This document shows, in pieces, positions 47,161-57,045 of a DNA stretch of 64,000 nucleotides (the stretch's first letter is position 1; every line of letters starts with the position of its first letter). The translations under genes were made by a program, and so were the position numbers. The notes beneath the pieces were generated by a model, which saw nothing but the letters and a program-made list of their open reading frames with translations, was not told the origin of the DNA and ran no database searches. Origin of the DNA: Elioraea rosea (GTDB taxonomy: Bacteria; Pseudomonadota; Alphaproteobacteria; Acetobacterales; Acetobacteraceae); assembly GCF_007644105.1 (NCBI RefSeq), contig NZ_VFAC01000023.1, positions 1-64,000 on the forward strand, in the 5' to 3' direction.

Positions 47161-47286
47161 GTGGTTTCCCCTTGCTGCCAGTTCGGCGCAGAAGGGCACG
47201 CTACAGCAGCGCCCGGCCGGCAGGGAACCATCGTCATCCCGCTGCTCGGCTGGCGCAAACGGTTCCGCTGCGGTAACAGGCGGCCC

Positions 47287-49011
47287 ATGGCATCCGCATC
47301 GCCCGAGCCCTGGCCCGCGCGGTTCGCACCGGGCCTCTCCGCGCTGCTTCGCTATCGGTGGAGCGACCTGCTGCACGACCTCGCCGCGGGTCTCTCCGTC
47401 GCCGCCGTCGCACTTCCTGTCGGCGTCGCCTACGCGCAGCTGGCCGGGTTCGAGCCCGTGTACGGTCTCTACGCGAGCATCCTGCCGCTCCTCGCCTATG
47501 CCCTGTTCGGCACGTCGCGTCAGCTCATCGTCGGACCCGATGCCGCGACCTGCGCGCTCGTCGCCGCTGCCGTCGCGCCTCTCTCGGCCGGCGATGCGGC
47601 TGCCGCCATGCCGCTTGCCGTCGCGCTCACCGCCATCGCGGGGCTTCTCTGCATCGGCGCGAGCTTCCTCCGCCTCGGCCGCATCGCCGATTTCCTGTCC
47701 AAGCCGATCCTCGTCGGATTCCTCAACGGCATCTCGCTTCACATCATGATCGGGCAGCTCGGGAAGCTGTTCGGCTTCCGGATCGACACCACCACCATGG
47801 TCGCGACCGCCTTCGAGATCGGCGCGCGGATCGAGGAGACGCATGCGCCGACGCTTGCGCTCGGCGTGGGAACCTTCGCGCTGCTGGCCCTGTCGTCGCG
47901 GCTTCTGCCTCGGCTGCCGGCGCCGCTCATCGCGCTCGTCGTTGCCGGCGCCGTCGTCGCCGCCACCGGTCTCGATGCGCGGGGCGTGGCCGTGATCGGC
48001 GGCGTACCGGCGGGGCTGCCGGTGCTCGGTCTTCCAGCCGTTCCGCTTGCCGCGCTGGCTGACCTCCTCGGCGCAGCGGGCGGGCTCGCGCTCGTCAGCT
48101 TCACGAGCATGATGCTCACCGCGCGCAGCTTCGCTGCGAAGAACCGCTACGAGATCGATGTCGATCGCGAGATCGCAGCGCTCGGGGCGGCGAACCTTGC
48201 GGCGGCGCTGTCGCAGACCTTCGCCGTCAGCGGCGCCGATTCCCGCACCGCCGTCGCGGACGCTGCGGGCGGGCGCACGCAGATGACCGGCCTCGTGGCG
48301 GCGGCCGCGATCGCGCTCGTGCTCCTGCTGCTGACCGAGCCGCTCCGCTTCGTTCCGGTTGCGGCACTGGCGGCGGTGCTCGTGCGGGCCTCGCTGTCGC
48401 TTCTCGACATCGACACGCTTCGGCGGCTTGCGCGTTTTTCCCGCTTCGAGTTCGCCCTCTGCCTGCTTGCCACGGCCGGCGTCATCTGGGTCGGCGCGAT
48501 CCAGGCGATCCTCGTCGCGATAGTGCTCGCGCTCCTGAACTTCGTGCGGCTGATGGCGCGCCCGCGCGTCGAGCTTCTCGGCGAGGTGGAGGGGCTTCCC
48601 GGGTTCCATTCCATCTCTCGGCACCGCGCTGCGCGGACGGAGCCGGGCATGATCATCTTCCGCTTCAACGCCCCGCTTGTGTTCTTCAATGCGCCCTACT
48701 TTAAGCAGGAGGCGCTCGCCGCGATTCGTGACGCCGGGCCCGAGCTCCGCTGGTTCGTCGTCGATGCCCTGCCGCTGACGGGCGTCGACATCACGAGCGT
48801 CGACATGCTCGAGGATCTCGCGCGGCTCCTGCATGCGCGGGGGGCCGAGCTCGTCATCGCCGGGCGGATGACCGAGACCGAGCAGATGCTGCGCGCGAGA
48901 GGCCTCGGCGAGGCGATGATCGCGCATCGCCATTTCCCGACGCTTCGCCGCGCGCTCCGCGCCTTCCAGGCCATGCGGGCGGAGGAGGTGGGGCGCGACG
49001 CAGGCGGGTGA
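47287..49011 (+). CDS. SulP family anion transporter with STAS domain
   Basis: 574 residues from ATG 47287. The N-terminal transport domain has about eleven to twelve helices and the SulP motifs DLAAGLSVAAVALPVGVAYAQLAGFEPVYGLYASILP and LFGTSRQLIVGPDAATCALVA. The C-terminal STAS domain covers about residues 440-560 (WFVVDALPLTGVDITSVDML), with the usual conserved Asp region. It would move sulfate, bicarbonate or a dicarboxylate into the cell; the substrate is unknown. It is divergent from the third AapJ-like gene (126-base gap). Confidence 0.92.
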   Translation: MASASPEPWPARFAPGLSALLRYRWSDLLHDLAAGLSVAAVALPVGVAYAQLAGFEPVYGLYASILPLLAYALFGTSRQLIVGPDAATCALVAAAVAPLSAGDAAAAMPLAVALTAIAGLLCIGASFLRLGRIADFLSKPILVGFLNGISLHIMIGQLGKLFGFRIDTTTMVATAFEIGARIEETHAPTLALGVGTFALLALSSRLLPRLPAPLIALVVAGAVVAATGLDARGVAVIGGVPAGLPVLGLPAVPLAALADLLGAAGGLALVSFTSMMLTARSFAAKNRYEIDVDREIAALGAANLAAALSQTFAVSGADSRTAVADAAGGRTQMTGLVAAAAIALVLLLLTEPLRFVPVAALAAVLVRASLSLLDIDTLRRLARFSRFEFALCLLATAGVIWVGAIQAILVAIVLALLNFVRLMARPRVELLGEVEGLPGFHSISRHRAARTEPGMIIFRFNAPLVFFNAPYFKQEALAAIRDAGPELRWFVVDALPLTGVDITSVDMLEDLARLLHARGAELVIAGRMTETEQMLRARGLGEAMIAHRHFPTLRRALRAFQAMRAEEVGRDAGG

Positions 49012-49085
49012 GCGCCAGGGGTTGCCGTTGCCGTCCCGCAGTTGGAAGCTCGCGCGAGCATGACAGCGAGGGGGAGACGACGCGC

Positions 49086-50066
49086 ATGACCGACCGCATC
49101 ATCGGGCGCAGGACAGTCCTGGCCGCAGGCGCAGCGCTTCTCGGTGCCGGCGGGGCGCAGGCGCAATGGGCGCCGTCGCGGCCGGTTCGGCTCGTCGTTC
49201 CCTTCGCGCCGGGAGGATTGACCGACATCCTCGCCCGCGCGCTGGCTGACCAGCTCCAGCCGCGGCTCGGCCAGGCGGTCGTCGTCGAGAACCGCGCCGG
49301 CGCAGGCGGCAACCTCGCAGCGGAGGCGGTGGCGCGGGCCGAGCCGGACGGGCACACGCTTCTCGTCGCGACCCAGGGCATCATCGCGATCAACAAGGCT
49401 CTGTTCCGGCGCCTGCCTTACGACCCCGATGCGGATTTCACCCCGCTTGCTTTCATGGCACGGCAGCCGAACCTCCTGGTCGCGAGCCCGAAAATCGTCA
49501 CCGCGCCCGACCTCGCAGGGCTGATCGCGATGGCCAAGGCGGCACCGCAGCCGCTCGCCTACGGCTCGAACGGGGTCGGCAGCTTCACCCATCTCTCGAT
49601 GGAGCTGTTCCGCATGAAGGCGGGGATCGAGCTCGTGCACGTTCCCTATCGCGGCTCCGCGCCGATGCTGGCAGACCTGATCGGCGGGCAGATCGCGCTC
49701 GCGATGGATGCCGTTGCGACCTCGATGCCGCATGTCTCGGCCGGCACTTTGAAGGCGATGGCGGTGACCTCCGCCGCCCGCGCGCCGTCGCTGCCGGACA
49801 TTCCCGCCATCGCCGAGACCGTTCCGGGCTACGACGCCAGCCCATGGTACGGGGTGTTCGGCCCGGCCGCCGCGCCCGCGCCGGTGCTCGCGCGGCTCGA
49901 GGCGGACCTGCGCGCGGTTCTCGACAGCCCCGCCTGGGCCGCGCTCCTCGAGCAGCGCCAGGCCGAGCGCGTTCCGGAGAACCGCGAGGCGCTGATCCGC
50001 GCGCTCGCCGTCGAGGTGCCGGCCTGGCGCGAGGCGGTGAAGGCCTCCGGCGCGACGGCGGAATAG
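49086..50066 (+). CDS. Bug/TctC family receptor
   Basis: 326 residues with a twin-arginine-like leader (IIGRRTVLAAGAALLGAGGAQA). Family segments: WAPSRPVRLVVPFAPGGLTDILAR, VVVENRAGAGGNLAAEAVA, and the VHVPYRGSAPMLADLIGGQIALAMD loop. ATG 49086 has GGGGGAG nine bases upstream. An MmgE/PrpD-family gene follows two bases after its stop, so they are co-transcribed; the receptor then likely captures the compound the enzyme degrades, a common pairing in Burkholderiales and Acetobacteraceae. Confidence 0.88.
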   Translation: MTDRIIGRRTVLAAGAALLGAGGAQAQWAPSRPVRLVVPFAPGGLTDILARALADQLQPRLGQAVVVENRAGAGGNLAAEAVARAEPDGHTLLVATQGIIAINKALFRRLPYDPDADFTPLAFMARQPNLLVASPKIVTAPDLAGLIAMAKAAPQPLAYGSNGVGSFTHLSMELFRMKAGIELVHVPYRGSAPMLADLIGGQIALAMDAVATSMPHVSAGTLKAMAVTSAARAPSLPDIPAIAETVPGYDASPWYGVFGPAAAPAPVLARLEADLRAVLDSPAWAALLEQRQAERVPENREALIRALAVEVPAWREAVKASGATAE

Positions 50067-50068
50067 CC

Positions 50069-51355
50069 ATGCCGCATGGTGCCGTCGCCTGGGCCTTCGA
50101 CGGCCCGGCGGAGGGCGGCCGCGAGGACAAGGCCGCGCGGCTTCTGCTGCTCGACAGCCTCGGCTGCGCGCTCGCGGGGCTCCGCCACGCGCGGCCGCAC
50201 GGCTTTGGCGAGGCACTTGCGCATGCAATGCCGGGGCGCATCGCGCTGCCCGGGGTCGCCGCTTCGCTCTCCCGCGCGGGCGCTGCCGGCGTGCTTGCCG
50301 CCTCGATGTGCTGGGATGAAGCCAATGACGGGCTTGCCATCGCGCATGGCCGTCCTGGCCTCGCCGTGGCGCCGCTCGTTCTCGCCGCACTCGCCGAGGG
50401 TGTCACGCTTGGCGAGGCGCGCGCTGCGTATGCGCTCGGCTACGAAGTGGCGGCCCGCGCCGGTCTCGCCTGGCGCATCCGGCCGGGAATGCATGTGGAT
50501 GGCTCGTGGCACGCGCTCGGCGCCGCCGCCGCTGCCGCGCGGCTCGCGGGGGGCGGTGCCGCGTCGGCTGCGCGGGCGGTGCGGCTCGCCGCCTGCCAGA
50601 TCCCCGCGAGCCTCTACGCCCCGATCGCTGCCGGGATGGACGGTCGGAACACCTACCCCGCCCATGCCGTACTGCTCGGCACGCTCGCCGCCGCGGCGTC
50701 CGCCGCCGGGATGGATGCGCCGAAGGAAGGGTTCGCGGCCGGACGGAAGGCGGTTCTCGGCCGTGACGATGCGCCGGCGACGGCTGAGCCAGGACGCTGG
50801 CTGCTGGCGGAGGCCTACATCAAACCCTATGCCGGGGTGCGCCATGCCCATTACGCCGCCGCGGCGGCCATTGCGCTGCGCGGGCGCATCCCTGCGGATA
50901 GTGTGTCGGCGATCCTTCTCGAGACCTACGGCGAGGCGCTGACCTATGCCGGAAACCGCGCCCCGGCGAGCGCAATCAAGGCGCAATTCAGCCTGTCCTG
51001 GGCGGCCGCTGCCGCGCTGGCGCAGGGGGATCTCTCGCCCGAGGCCTACACCGATGCCGCCTTGGCCGACCCTGCCCTGCGGCGGCTCGAGGCGCTGGTG
51101 GAGCTTCGCGACTGGGGGGGCGGGCGCGAGGGCCGCGGCGCGAGACTGACGATCGTCAGCAAAGACGGACGGCGGGAGACCGCCGCGGTCGAGGCCGTGC
51201 CGGGCGATGCTGCGCTGCCGATGACGCGCGAAGCAGTGGTGGCCAAGTTCGCCCGCTTCGCCGGGCCGACGCTGGAGGCGAGGACGGATGCGGTCGCAGG
51301 CGTGATGCTCGACGGCGCTGCCGGCGCGAGGCTCGATCCCTTCAGCCGCGCCTGA
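50069..51355 (+). CDS. MmgE/PrpD family protein
   Basis: 428 residues, close to the family's 430-470. It starts with the usual helical domain LLLLDSLGCALAGLRHARP and has the GYEVAARAG and HVDGSWHALGAAAAAARLAGG segments, then the C-terminal alpha/beta part (AHAVLLGTLAAAASAAGM, AYIKPYAGVRHAHYAAAAA). Members are 2-methylcitrate dehydratases or related hydro-lyases. The precise reaction cannot be named. It is encoded two bases after a Bug receptor. A G7 run at 51114-51120 lies inside the gene but the frame is intact. The 3' end overlaps the convergent metW gene by 14 bases. Confidence 0.85.
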   Translation: MPHGAVAWAFDGPAEGGREDKAARLLLLDSLGCALAGLRHARPHGFGEALAHAMPGRIALPGVAASLSRAGAAGVLAASMCWDEANDGLAIAHGRPGLAVAPLVLAALAEGVTLGEARAAYALGYEVAARAGLAWRIRPGMHVDGSWHALGAAAAAARLAGGGAASAARAVRLAACQIPASLYAPIAAGMDGRNTYPAHAVLLGTLAAAASAAGMDAPKEGFAAGRKAVLGRDDAPATAEPGRWLLAEAYIKPYAGVRHAHYAAAAAIALRGRIPADSVSAILLETYGEALTYAGNRAPASAIKAQFSLSWAAAAALAQGDLSPEAYTDAALADPALRRLEALVELRDWGGGREGRGARLTIVSKDGRRETAAVEAVPGDAALPMTREAVVAKFARFAGPTLEARTDAVAGVMLDGAAGARLDPFSRA

Positions 51356-51986
51356 GCAGGAACAGGCCCTGTTCGGCGAAGAGATTGGCGAGGCGCCGGT
51401 TGCGCCGCCACGGAGTGCGTTTGCCCTCGTCGTCCACGCCGAGCCACTGCTCGACCACGTAGCCATCGAGCGCGCAGAGATCGAAGAAGTCGGTCAGCGT
51501 GCAGAAATGGATGTTCGGAGTGTCGTACCACGCTCGGTCGAGCACCTCGGTGCGTGGCATCCGCCCTGTGGCGAGCAGGGCTAGCCGCACGCGCCAATGC
51601 CCGAAATTCGGGAACGACACGATGGCGCGCCTGCCGATGCGCAGCATCTGCGCCAGCACCTCGCGCGGCCGCTCCGTCGCCTGCAGCGTGCGGGAGAGGA
51701 TCACGTAGTCGAACGCGCCGTCGGGATAGAAGGCGAGGTCGGTGTCCGCATCGGCGTGGATCACCGGCAGGCCCTGCGCGACGGCCGCGGCAACCTCGCC
51801 CATGTCGATCTCGATGCCGCGGCCATCCACCGCGCGCTCGTGCACCAGGATGTCGAGCAGCGCACCGTCGCCGCAGCCGATGTCGAGGACGCGCGACCGC
51901 GGCTCGACCATCTCGGCGATCAGGCGGAGGTCGAGCCTGTCCGACAGCGGCCGGCCGATGCGCGGCGAGACGAGCCCGTCAGCCAT
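51342..51986 (-). CDS. metW: methionine biosynthesis protein MetW
   Basis: 214 residues, a class I SAM-dependent methyltransferase-like fold: [15 protein letters not shown] (about residues 33-47), [11 protein letters not shown], and [16 protein letters not shown]. The later [23 protein letters not shown] is typical of MetW. MetW acts together with MetX in homoserine acylation and methionine synthesis in alpha- and betaproteobacteria. Its start overlaps the metX stop by eight bases, confirming a metXW operon. Confidence 0.92.
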   Translation of the reverse strand: MADGLVSPRIGRPLSDRLDLRLIAEMVEPRSRVLDIGCGDGALLDILVHERAVDGRGIEIDMGEVAAAVAQGLPVIHADADTDLAFYPDGAFDYVILSRTLQATERPREVLAQMLRIGRRAIVSFPNFGHWRVRLALLATGRMPRTEVLDRAWYDTPNIHFCTLTDFFDLCALDGYVVEQWLGVDDEGKRTPWRRNRRLANLFAEQGLFLLRRG

Positions 51987-53160
51987 GGCTCCACCGCTCC
52001 GCAGCACCCTTGAGGAAGCCGGAGACGGTACGGAACAGGTCCGGCTCGTCGAGGAGGAAGGCGTCGTGCCCCTTGTCGGAGGTGATCTCGACGAAGCTGA
52101 CATTCGCTGCCGCTGCGTTCAGCGCGCGCACGATCTCTCGGCTCATCGCCGTGGGGAACAGCCAGTCGGACGAGAAGGAGATGACGCAGAACCGAACGGG
52201 CGAGTTGCGGAACGCCTCGCCGAGCGTGCCGCCATGCGAGCCCCCGTACTCTGCGGCGAGGTCGAAGAAGTCCATCGCGCGCGTGATGGTGAGATAGGCG
52301 TTCGCGTCGAAGCGCTGCACGAAGGTGCTGCCCTGGTATTGCAGGTAGCTTTCGACCTCGAACAGGTCCTTGTCGAAGGTGAGCATCGGGCCGGTGCGCA
52401 GGCGTCGGCCGAACTTCCGCGTCAGCGCCTGTTCGGAAAGGTAGGTGATGTGCGCCGTCATACGCGCGACCGCGAGGCCGCGTGCGGGGATCGTGCCGTG
52501 GCGCCAGTACTCGCCGCCATGGAAGTCCGGGTCGGCGTTGACGGCCTGGCGGCCGATCTCGTGGAAGGCGATGTTCTGCGCGCTGTGCCAGGCGGCCGTC
52601 GCGATCGGGATCGCTGCGAAGACACGGGTGGGGTAGAGCGCGGCCCATTCGAGCACCTGCATCCCACCCATCGAGCCACCGATGACGGCGAAGAGCTTCG
52701 GGATGCCGAGCCGCTCGACCAGCATCGCCTGGGCGCGGACCATGTCGCGGATGGTGACCGGCGGGAACAGCGTCCCCCACGGCCGGCCCTGCTTGGCGCC
52801 GTTCGCGTCCGTCATCTCCGAGGCAGGGCCGGTCGAGCCCATGCAGCCGCCGAGCACGTTGGCGCAGATGACGAAGAACCGGTCCGTGTCGATCGGCTTG
52901 CCCGGGCCGACCAGCGTCTCCCACCAGCCGGCCTTGCCGGTGACGGGGTGCGTTTCGGCGACGTACTGGTCACCCGTGAGCGCGTGGCAGAGAAGGATGG
53001 CGTTCGAGCGGCTGTCGTTCAGCCGCCCGTAGGTGCGGTAGGCGACATCGAGCGGGCGCAGGAGGGTGCCGCAATCGAGGGCGAGGCCCTCCTCGAAGGT
53101 CTCATGCTGGTGCATGACGGAGGCATTCAGCCCCGGCGGTGTCGGCGCAATGGTCGTCAC
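51979..53160 (-). CDS. metX: homoserine O-acyltransferase MetX
   Basis: 393 residues from GTG 53160, or 378 from ATG 53115; the longer form keeps the usual short N-terminal arm, but neither start has a clear ribosome-binding site. Alpha/beta-hydrolase motifs: GGCMGSTGP, nucleophile elbow [15 protein letters not shown], Asp in SDWLFPT and His in [10 protein letters not shown] complete the triad. It makes O-acetyl- (or succinyl-) homoserine for methionine. It is the first gene of metXW. The frame is open far upstream through the reverse strand of the chorismate mutase gene and is not real there. Confidence 0.92.
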   Translation of the reverse strand: MTTIAPTPPGLNASVMHQHETFEEGLALDCGTLLRPLDVAYRTYGRLNDSRSNAILLCHALTGDQYVAETHPVTGKAGWWETLVGPGKPIDTDRFFVICANVLGGCMGSTGPASEMTDANGAKQGRPWGTLFPPVTIRDMVRAQAMLVERLGIPKLFAVIGGSMGGMQVLEWAALYPTRVFAAIPIATAAWHSAQNIAFHEIGRQAVNADPDFHGGEYWRHGTIPARGLAVARMTAHITYLSEQALTRKFGRRLRTGPMLTFDKDLFEVESYLQYQGSTFVQRFDANAYLTITRAMDFFDLAAEYGGSHGGTLGEAFRNSPVRFCVISFSSDWLFPTAMSREIVRALNAAAANVSFVEITSDKGHDAFLLDEPDLFRTVSGFLKGAAERWSHG

Positions 53161-53283
53161 GCTGCCATCAGTAGGTTGTGGCCCCGCGCCGCGCAACTGG
53201 CGCGAGGCGGGGGGCAGGGCAGCCCGGGGCCTGGCCGCCGCCGCACTTGCAACCTGCCCAGCATCCTTTATGCCTTCGGCGCC

Positions 53284-54234
53284 ATGCCGCCAGAGGGTTC
53301 CACCGAGACGACCGAAAATACCGCCGAGACGCCCGAGCAGGCGGCGTCGCGGCTCGCCGCGCTGCGCGCCGAGATCGACCGGCTCGACGACCTTCTGCAC
53401 GACACGCTTCTGCTCCGGGCAGCGATCGTGGAGCAGCTCGCCGCCTCCCGGATCAAACGCGGCTCGCCCTACCGCCCGGCCCGGGAGGCGCAGATCCTCC
53501 GCCGCCTGCTCGCCCGCCATACCGGCAGGCTGCCCAAGCAGGCGGTGATCGGCATCTGGCGCGAGATGCTGGCAGCGACCATCGCCATGCAGGGCCCCTT
53601 CAACATCGCCGTGTGGAACCCCGAGGCCGGGGCGGGCACGGTGAGCCTGGCCCGGGAGCATTTCGGCTCCATCACGCCGATCCGCTGGATGCGCACCACC
53701 GCCCAGGTTCTTTACGCCGTGGGCGAGGGCGAGGCGCAGGCCGGGGTGCTTCCCCTGCCGCAGGACGACCCTAACGCCGAGGGCGCGAACGACCCCTGGT
53801 GGATCGCCCTGATGCGGGGCGAGCGGCCGGCCATCTCGGTGGTCGCGAGGCTGCCCTTCGTCACCGTGCGCACGGAGGGGGCCTCCCGCGCCTCCGCCCT
53901 TGTCGTTGCCTCCACGCCGCCCGAGGCTTCCGGGGACGACAGGAGCCTCGTCGCCTTCCATTCGGCCGACGAGGTGAGCCGCGCCCGGATCGGCGACCGG
54001 CTGGTCGCTGCCGGACTGAAGCCGCTGAACCTGGTTCTGCACAGGCCCGACAGGACCGAGGCAGCCTGCCTCGCGGAGGTGGAAGGCCTGATCACCGTGG
54101 ACGACCCGCGCCTCGGCGCGCTTCTCGAGAGTGGGGCGGCGGTTGCGCGGCCCGCGGTGATCGGCGGCTGGCCCGTCCCGCCGCCCGAGAGCGCCTATCT
54201 TCTCGCCTCGGCCAATCCTTCCGCTTCGGAGTAG
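53284..54234 (+). CDS. chorismate mutase with degenerate prephenate-dehydratase-like C-terminus
   Basis: 316 residues from ATG 53284. Residues about 20-105 form an AroQ-type chorismate mutase ([35 protein letters not shown], then [15 protein letters not shown]). The rest ([26 protein letters not shown] onward) resembles the layout of a P-protein, but the prephenate-dehydratase catalytic Thr motif is not evident, so dehydratase activity is doubtful. It starts the rightward aromatic unit: hisC begins five bases after its stop and a prephenate dehydrogenase overlaps hisC. Confidence 0.82.
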   Translation: MPPEGSTETTENTAETPEQAASRLAALRAEIDRLDDLLHDTLLLRAAIVEQLAASRIKRGSPYRPAREAQILRRLLARHTGRLPKQAVIGIWREMLAATIAMQGPFNIAVWNPEAGAGTVSLAREHFGSITPIRWMRTTAQVLYAVGEGEAQAGVLPLPQDDPNAEGANDPWWIALMRGERPAISVVARLPFVTVRTEGASRASALVVASTPPEASGDDRSLVAFHSADEVSRARIGDRLVAAGLKPLNLVLHRPDRTEAACLAEVEGLITVDDPRLGALLESGAAVARPAVIGGWPVPPPESAYLLASANPSASE

Positions 54235-54239
54235 CCGCC

Positions 54240-55352
54240 ATGCCGCCTCAGCCACGCCCCGGGATCATGCAGATCGCGGCCTATGTCGGCGGCGAGGGCA
54301 AGCTCGCCGGCGCGAACCGGGTGATCAAGCTGTCCTCGAACGAGGGCGCGCTCGGCCCCTCGCCGCGCGCTATCGCCGCCTATGAGGCGGAGAAGGGCGA
54401 GATCCACCGCTATCCCGACGGCGGGGCGGGCGAGCTACGCTCCGCGATCGCCTCGGCGTTCCGGCTCGATGCGTCGCGCGTCGTCTGCGGCGCGGGGTCG
54501 GACGACCTGCTCTGCCTCCTCACCCAGGCCTATGGCGGCATCGGCACCGAGACGATCGTGACGAAGCATGCGTTCGCGATGCATCCGATCTATGCCCGCT
54601 ACGCCGGCTCGACGGTGGTCGTCGCCGAGGAACGGAACCTGACGGCGGATGTCGACGCCATCCTCGCCTGCGTCAGCCCGCGCACCACGCTCGTGATGCT
54701 CGCCAACCCGAACAACCCGACCGGCACGATGCTGCCGTGGTCGGAGGTGGCACGGCTGCGTCAGGGCCTGCCCGAAAGCGTTCTGCTCGTCCTCGACCTC
54801 GCCTATGCCGAGTATCTCGAGGACCCGCGCGGCTCCGAGGCCGTCGCGCTCGTGGATGGCCCGGGCGCGAACGTCGTGATGACGCGCACCTTCTCGAAGA
54901 TCTACGGCCTCGGCGGGCTTCGCCTCGGCTGGGCCTACGCGCCTGCGTCGGTGGCCGATGTGCTGAACCGCGTGCGCTCGCCCTTCAACGCCTCCCGCCC
55001 GGCCCAGGCCGCGGCGATCGCGGCGCTCGCCGACACGGCGCATGTCGAGGCCTCGCGCGCCCACAATGCGCGCTGGCGTCCCTGGCTCGTCAACGCGCTG
55101 GCCACGCTGGGCATCCCCGTGCACGGCAGGGAGGGAAACTTCGTGCTCGCCGATTTCGCCGCCGCCGGCCGGGACGCGAGCGAGGCCGATGCCGTGCTGC
55201 GCGGCCGCGGCATTATCGTTCGCGCGATGGGAAGCTACGGCCTGCCAGGATGCCTGCGCATCACGATCGGCACGGAGGAGGAGATGGCGGCGGTTGCCGA
55301 GGCGATCGGCTCCTTCATGGCCGGGCCGGTCAAGGAACGGGCGCATGGGTGA
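54240..55352 (+). CDS. hisC: histidinol-phosphate aminotransferase family enzyme
   Basis: 370 residues, fold-type I PLP enzyme. The motifs [42 protein letters not shown] and the PLP lysine K220 in [16 protein letters not shown] are as in HisC. Members of this branch also transaminate prephenate or hydroxyphenylpyruvate, and the location between chorismate mutase and prephenate dehydrogenase favours an aromatic aminotransferase role, alone or besides histidine synthesis. Confidence 0.9.
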   Translation: MPPQPRPGIMQIAAYVGGEGKLAGANRVIKLSSNEGALGPSPRAIAAYEAEKGEIHRYPDGGAGELRSAIASAFRLDASRVVCGAGSDDLLCLLTQAYGGIGTETIVTKHAFAMHPIYARYAGSTVVVAEERNLTADVDAILACVSPRTTLVMLANPNNPTGTMLPWSEVARLRQGLPESVLLVLDLAYAEYLEDPRGSEAVALVDGPGANVVMTRTFSKIYGLGGLRLGWAYAPASVADVLNRVRSPFNASRPAQAAAIAALADTAHVEASRAHNARWRPWLVNALATLGIPVHGREGNFVLADFAAAGRDASEADAVLRGRGIIVRAMGSYGLPGCLRITIGTEEEMAAVAEAIGSFMAGPVKERAHG

Positions 55353-56247
55353 GGCGGCCCCTTCCCGGGCACCCTTCCGGCGCCTCGCGCTCATCGGCGT
55401 CGGGCTGATCGGCTCGTCGATCGCGCGGGCGGCGAAGGAGAAGGGCGGCATCGCCGACGAGGTGGTGGCGACCGCGCGCTCGGCCGCGACGCGCGACACG
55501 GTCCGCCGCCTCGGCATCGTCGACCGGGTGGAGGACACGCCCGAGGCTACCGTCACGGGCGCCGATTGCGTGATGCTCTGTGCCCCTGTCGGCGCCTATG
55601 CCGACATCGCCGCCGCGATCGCGCCGCATCTCGCGCGCGACGCGGTTCTCACCGATGTCGGCAGCACCAAGGGAAGCGTGCTCCGCGATGTGGGGCCGCA
55701 CGTGCCGGACGGGGTGCATTTCGTTCCCGCCCATCCGATCGCAGGCACGGAACATTCCGGCCCCGAGGCGGGATTCGCGACGCTGTTCGAGGGCCGCTAC
55801 GCCATCCTCACGCCGCCTCCCGGAACCGACGAGGCGGCGGTCGCCAAAGTCGAGGCGCTGTGGCGCGCCGCGGGCTCGATGGTCGAGGTGATGGAACCTG
55901 CGCACCACGACAAGGTGTTCGCCATCGTCTCCCACCTGCCGCACCTGATCGCCTTCACCATCTGCGGCACGGCCGATGACCTCGAGGACGAGAGCCGCCA
56001 GGCGGTGCTGCGCTTCGCCGCCTCGGGGTTCCGCGACTTCACGCGCATCGCCGCCTCCGACCCGACGATGTGGCGCGACGTGTTCCTCAACAACCGCGAG
56101 GCGCTGCTCGAGATGACTCAGCGCTTCACCGAGGACATGACGGCGATGGCGCGCGCGGTGCGCTGGGGCGACAACGGCTACATCGAAGACAAGATCGAGC
56201 GCGGGCGGCGGATCCGCCGCGGGCTGATCGAGCTCAAGCAGGCCTGA
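55345..56247 (+). CDS. prephenate/arogenate dehydrogenase
   Basis: 300 residues starting at ATG 55345, eight bases inside hisC. The Rossmann loop is LALIGVGLIGSSIARAAKEKG (about residues 14-34), followed by the conserved DVGSTKGSVL, the active-site His region FVPAHPIAGTEHSGPEAG, and AHHDKVFAIVSHLPHLIAF. It oxidises prephenate (or arogenate) to make tyrosine. Normal TyrA length without a fused chorismate mutase, since that activity is encoded two genes upstream. Confidence 0.92.
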   Translation: MGEAAPSRAPFRRLALIGVGLIGSSIARAAKEKGGIADEVVATARSAATRDTVRRLGIVDRVEDTPEATVTGADCVMLCAPVGAYADIAAAIAPHLARDAVLTDVGSTKGSVLRDVGPHVPDGVHFVPAHPIAGTEHSGPEAGFATLFEGRYAILTPPPGTDEAAVAKVEALWRAAGSMVEVMEPAHHDKVFAIVSHLPHLIAFTICGTADDLEDESRQAVLRFAASGFRDFTRIAASDPTMWRDVFLNNREALLEMTQRFTEDMTAMARAVRWGDNGYIEDKIERGRRIRRGLIELKQA

Positions 56248-56250
56248 GCC

Positions 56251-56619
56251 ATGCTCGCCCGGCTTCGCGCCTGGGCGGCCTCGCTGAAACGGGACGTCGC
56301 TGCGCTCGCGCGCGCGGCACGCGACCCGCGCACGCCGCTTCCGGCGAAGCTTCTCGCGCTTGCCATCGTCGCCTACGCGCTCTCGCCCCTCGACCTCATC
56401 CCCGACGTGATTCCCGTTCTCGGGATGCTCGATGACCTGATCCTGCTGCCGCTCGGCCTCTGGCTCGTGCTGCGGCTGATCCCGCGCGAGGTGATCGCCG
56501 AGCACCGTGCGGCGGTGGCGGAGGGCGGCCAGCTCCGCCCGAGCAGGGCCGGGGCGGCGATCATCGTGTGCCTCTGGCTTCTCGCGACTGTGCTCCTCGC
56601 TAGGCTTATCTGGAATTGA
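56251..56619 (+). CDS. YkvA family (DUF1232) membrane protein
   Basis: 122 residues. The DUF1232 core reads [49 protein letters not shown] with the SPLDLIPD signature, and a second hydrophobic helix ends the protein. Function unknown. Starts three bases after the prephenate dehydrogenase stop, so it is the tail of that operon. Confidence 0.85.
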   Translation: MLARLRAWAASLKRDVAALARAARDPRTPLPAKLLALAIVAYALSPLDLIPDVIPVLGMLDDLILLPLGLWLVLRLIPREVIAEHRAAVAEGGQLRPSRAGAAIIVCLWLLATVLLARLIWN

Positions 56620-56748
56620 TCGGCGTCAAGCCACGCTGCGCCCGCTGAAGCTGTTGGCGGCCGGATGGCTTCGCGGCTTGAATGGAACTTCCAGGAATTG
56701 CCAAACGCCAGGATCGCGCCCACACGCAATCCTGTGCCTACTGAGATA

Positions 56749-56764
56749 GTTTCTGAATAGAAAC
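56749..56764. promoter_or_regulatory. perfect palindrome upstream of the helical cassette
   Basis: GTTTCT GAAT AGAAAC, a 6-bp inverted repeat with four-base centre, in the AT-richest part of the 167-base gap. It lies 22 bases before ATG 56787. It could be an operator or overlap the -10 element of the cassette promoter. Confidence 0.5.
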
Positions 56765-56786
56765 ATAATGCCTGCGGGGAGGGCAG

Positions 56787-57001
56787 ATGGCCAAGTGGGA
56801 CAGCGGCGCAAGCACCGGCCTGCGCGACGTGAAGACCTAATTCGGCGCGACCGATCGCGAGATCGAGGACCTGGGCGAGACGATCACGAAATGGGCGGAC
56901 AAGCAGAAGAAGGACGGTACGGGTCATTTCAAGTTCAAGGGCACGGAAGTGCACGCCCGTCTCGACGGAGGCGGATCGTTCGGATCGACTTCGGAAGCTA
57001 G
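56787..57001 (+). pseudogene. small helical protein with an in-frame TAA, first gene of the cassette
   Basis: From ATG 56787, with GGGGAGGG upstream, the frame reads MAKWDSGASTGLRDVKT, then TAA at 56838-56840, then continues with clearly coding-like FGATDREIEDLGETITKWADKQ and FKFKGTEVHARLDGGG. There is no natural stop in that frame before the next gene. A one-base shift near 56975 would give IVRIDFGS and a stop at 56999-57001, which is a sensible end at about 71 residues. So it carries at least one nonsense change and possibly a frameshift. No family is recognised. The next gene's ATG is 45 bases further on. Confidence 0.5.
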
Positions 57002-57045
57002 CCGGGCCATTTGCCTCAGCCACCAGCACCCCTGGGAGAGCCCCG

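Noticed and set aside
47161-48933. Long in-frame N-terminal extension of the third AapJ-like receptor
   Set aside because: It is antisense to the SulP transporter; the receptor has a proper signal peptide starting at 47160.
51114-51120. G7 run in the MmgE/PrpD gene as a possible phase-variable tract
   Set aside because: The frame is intact across it and the protein has normal length, so nothing points to switching.
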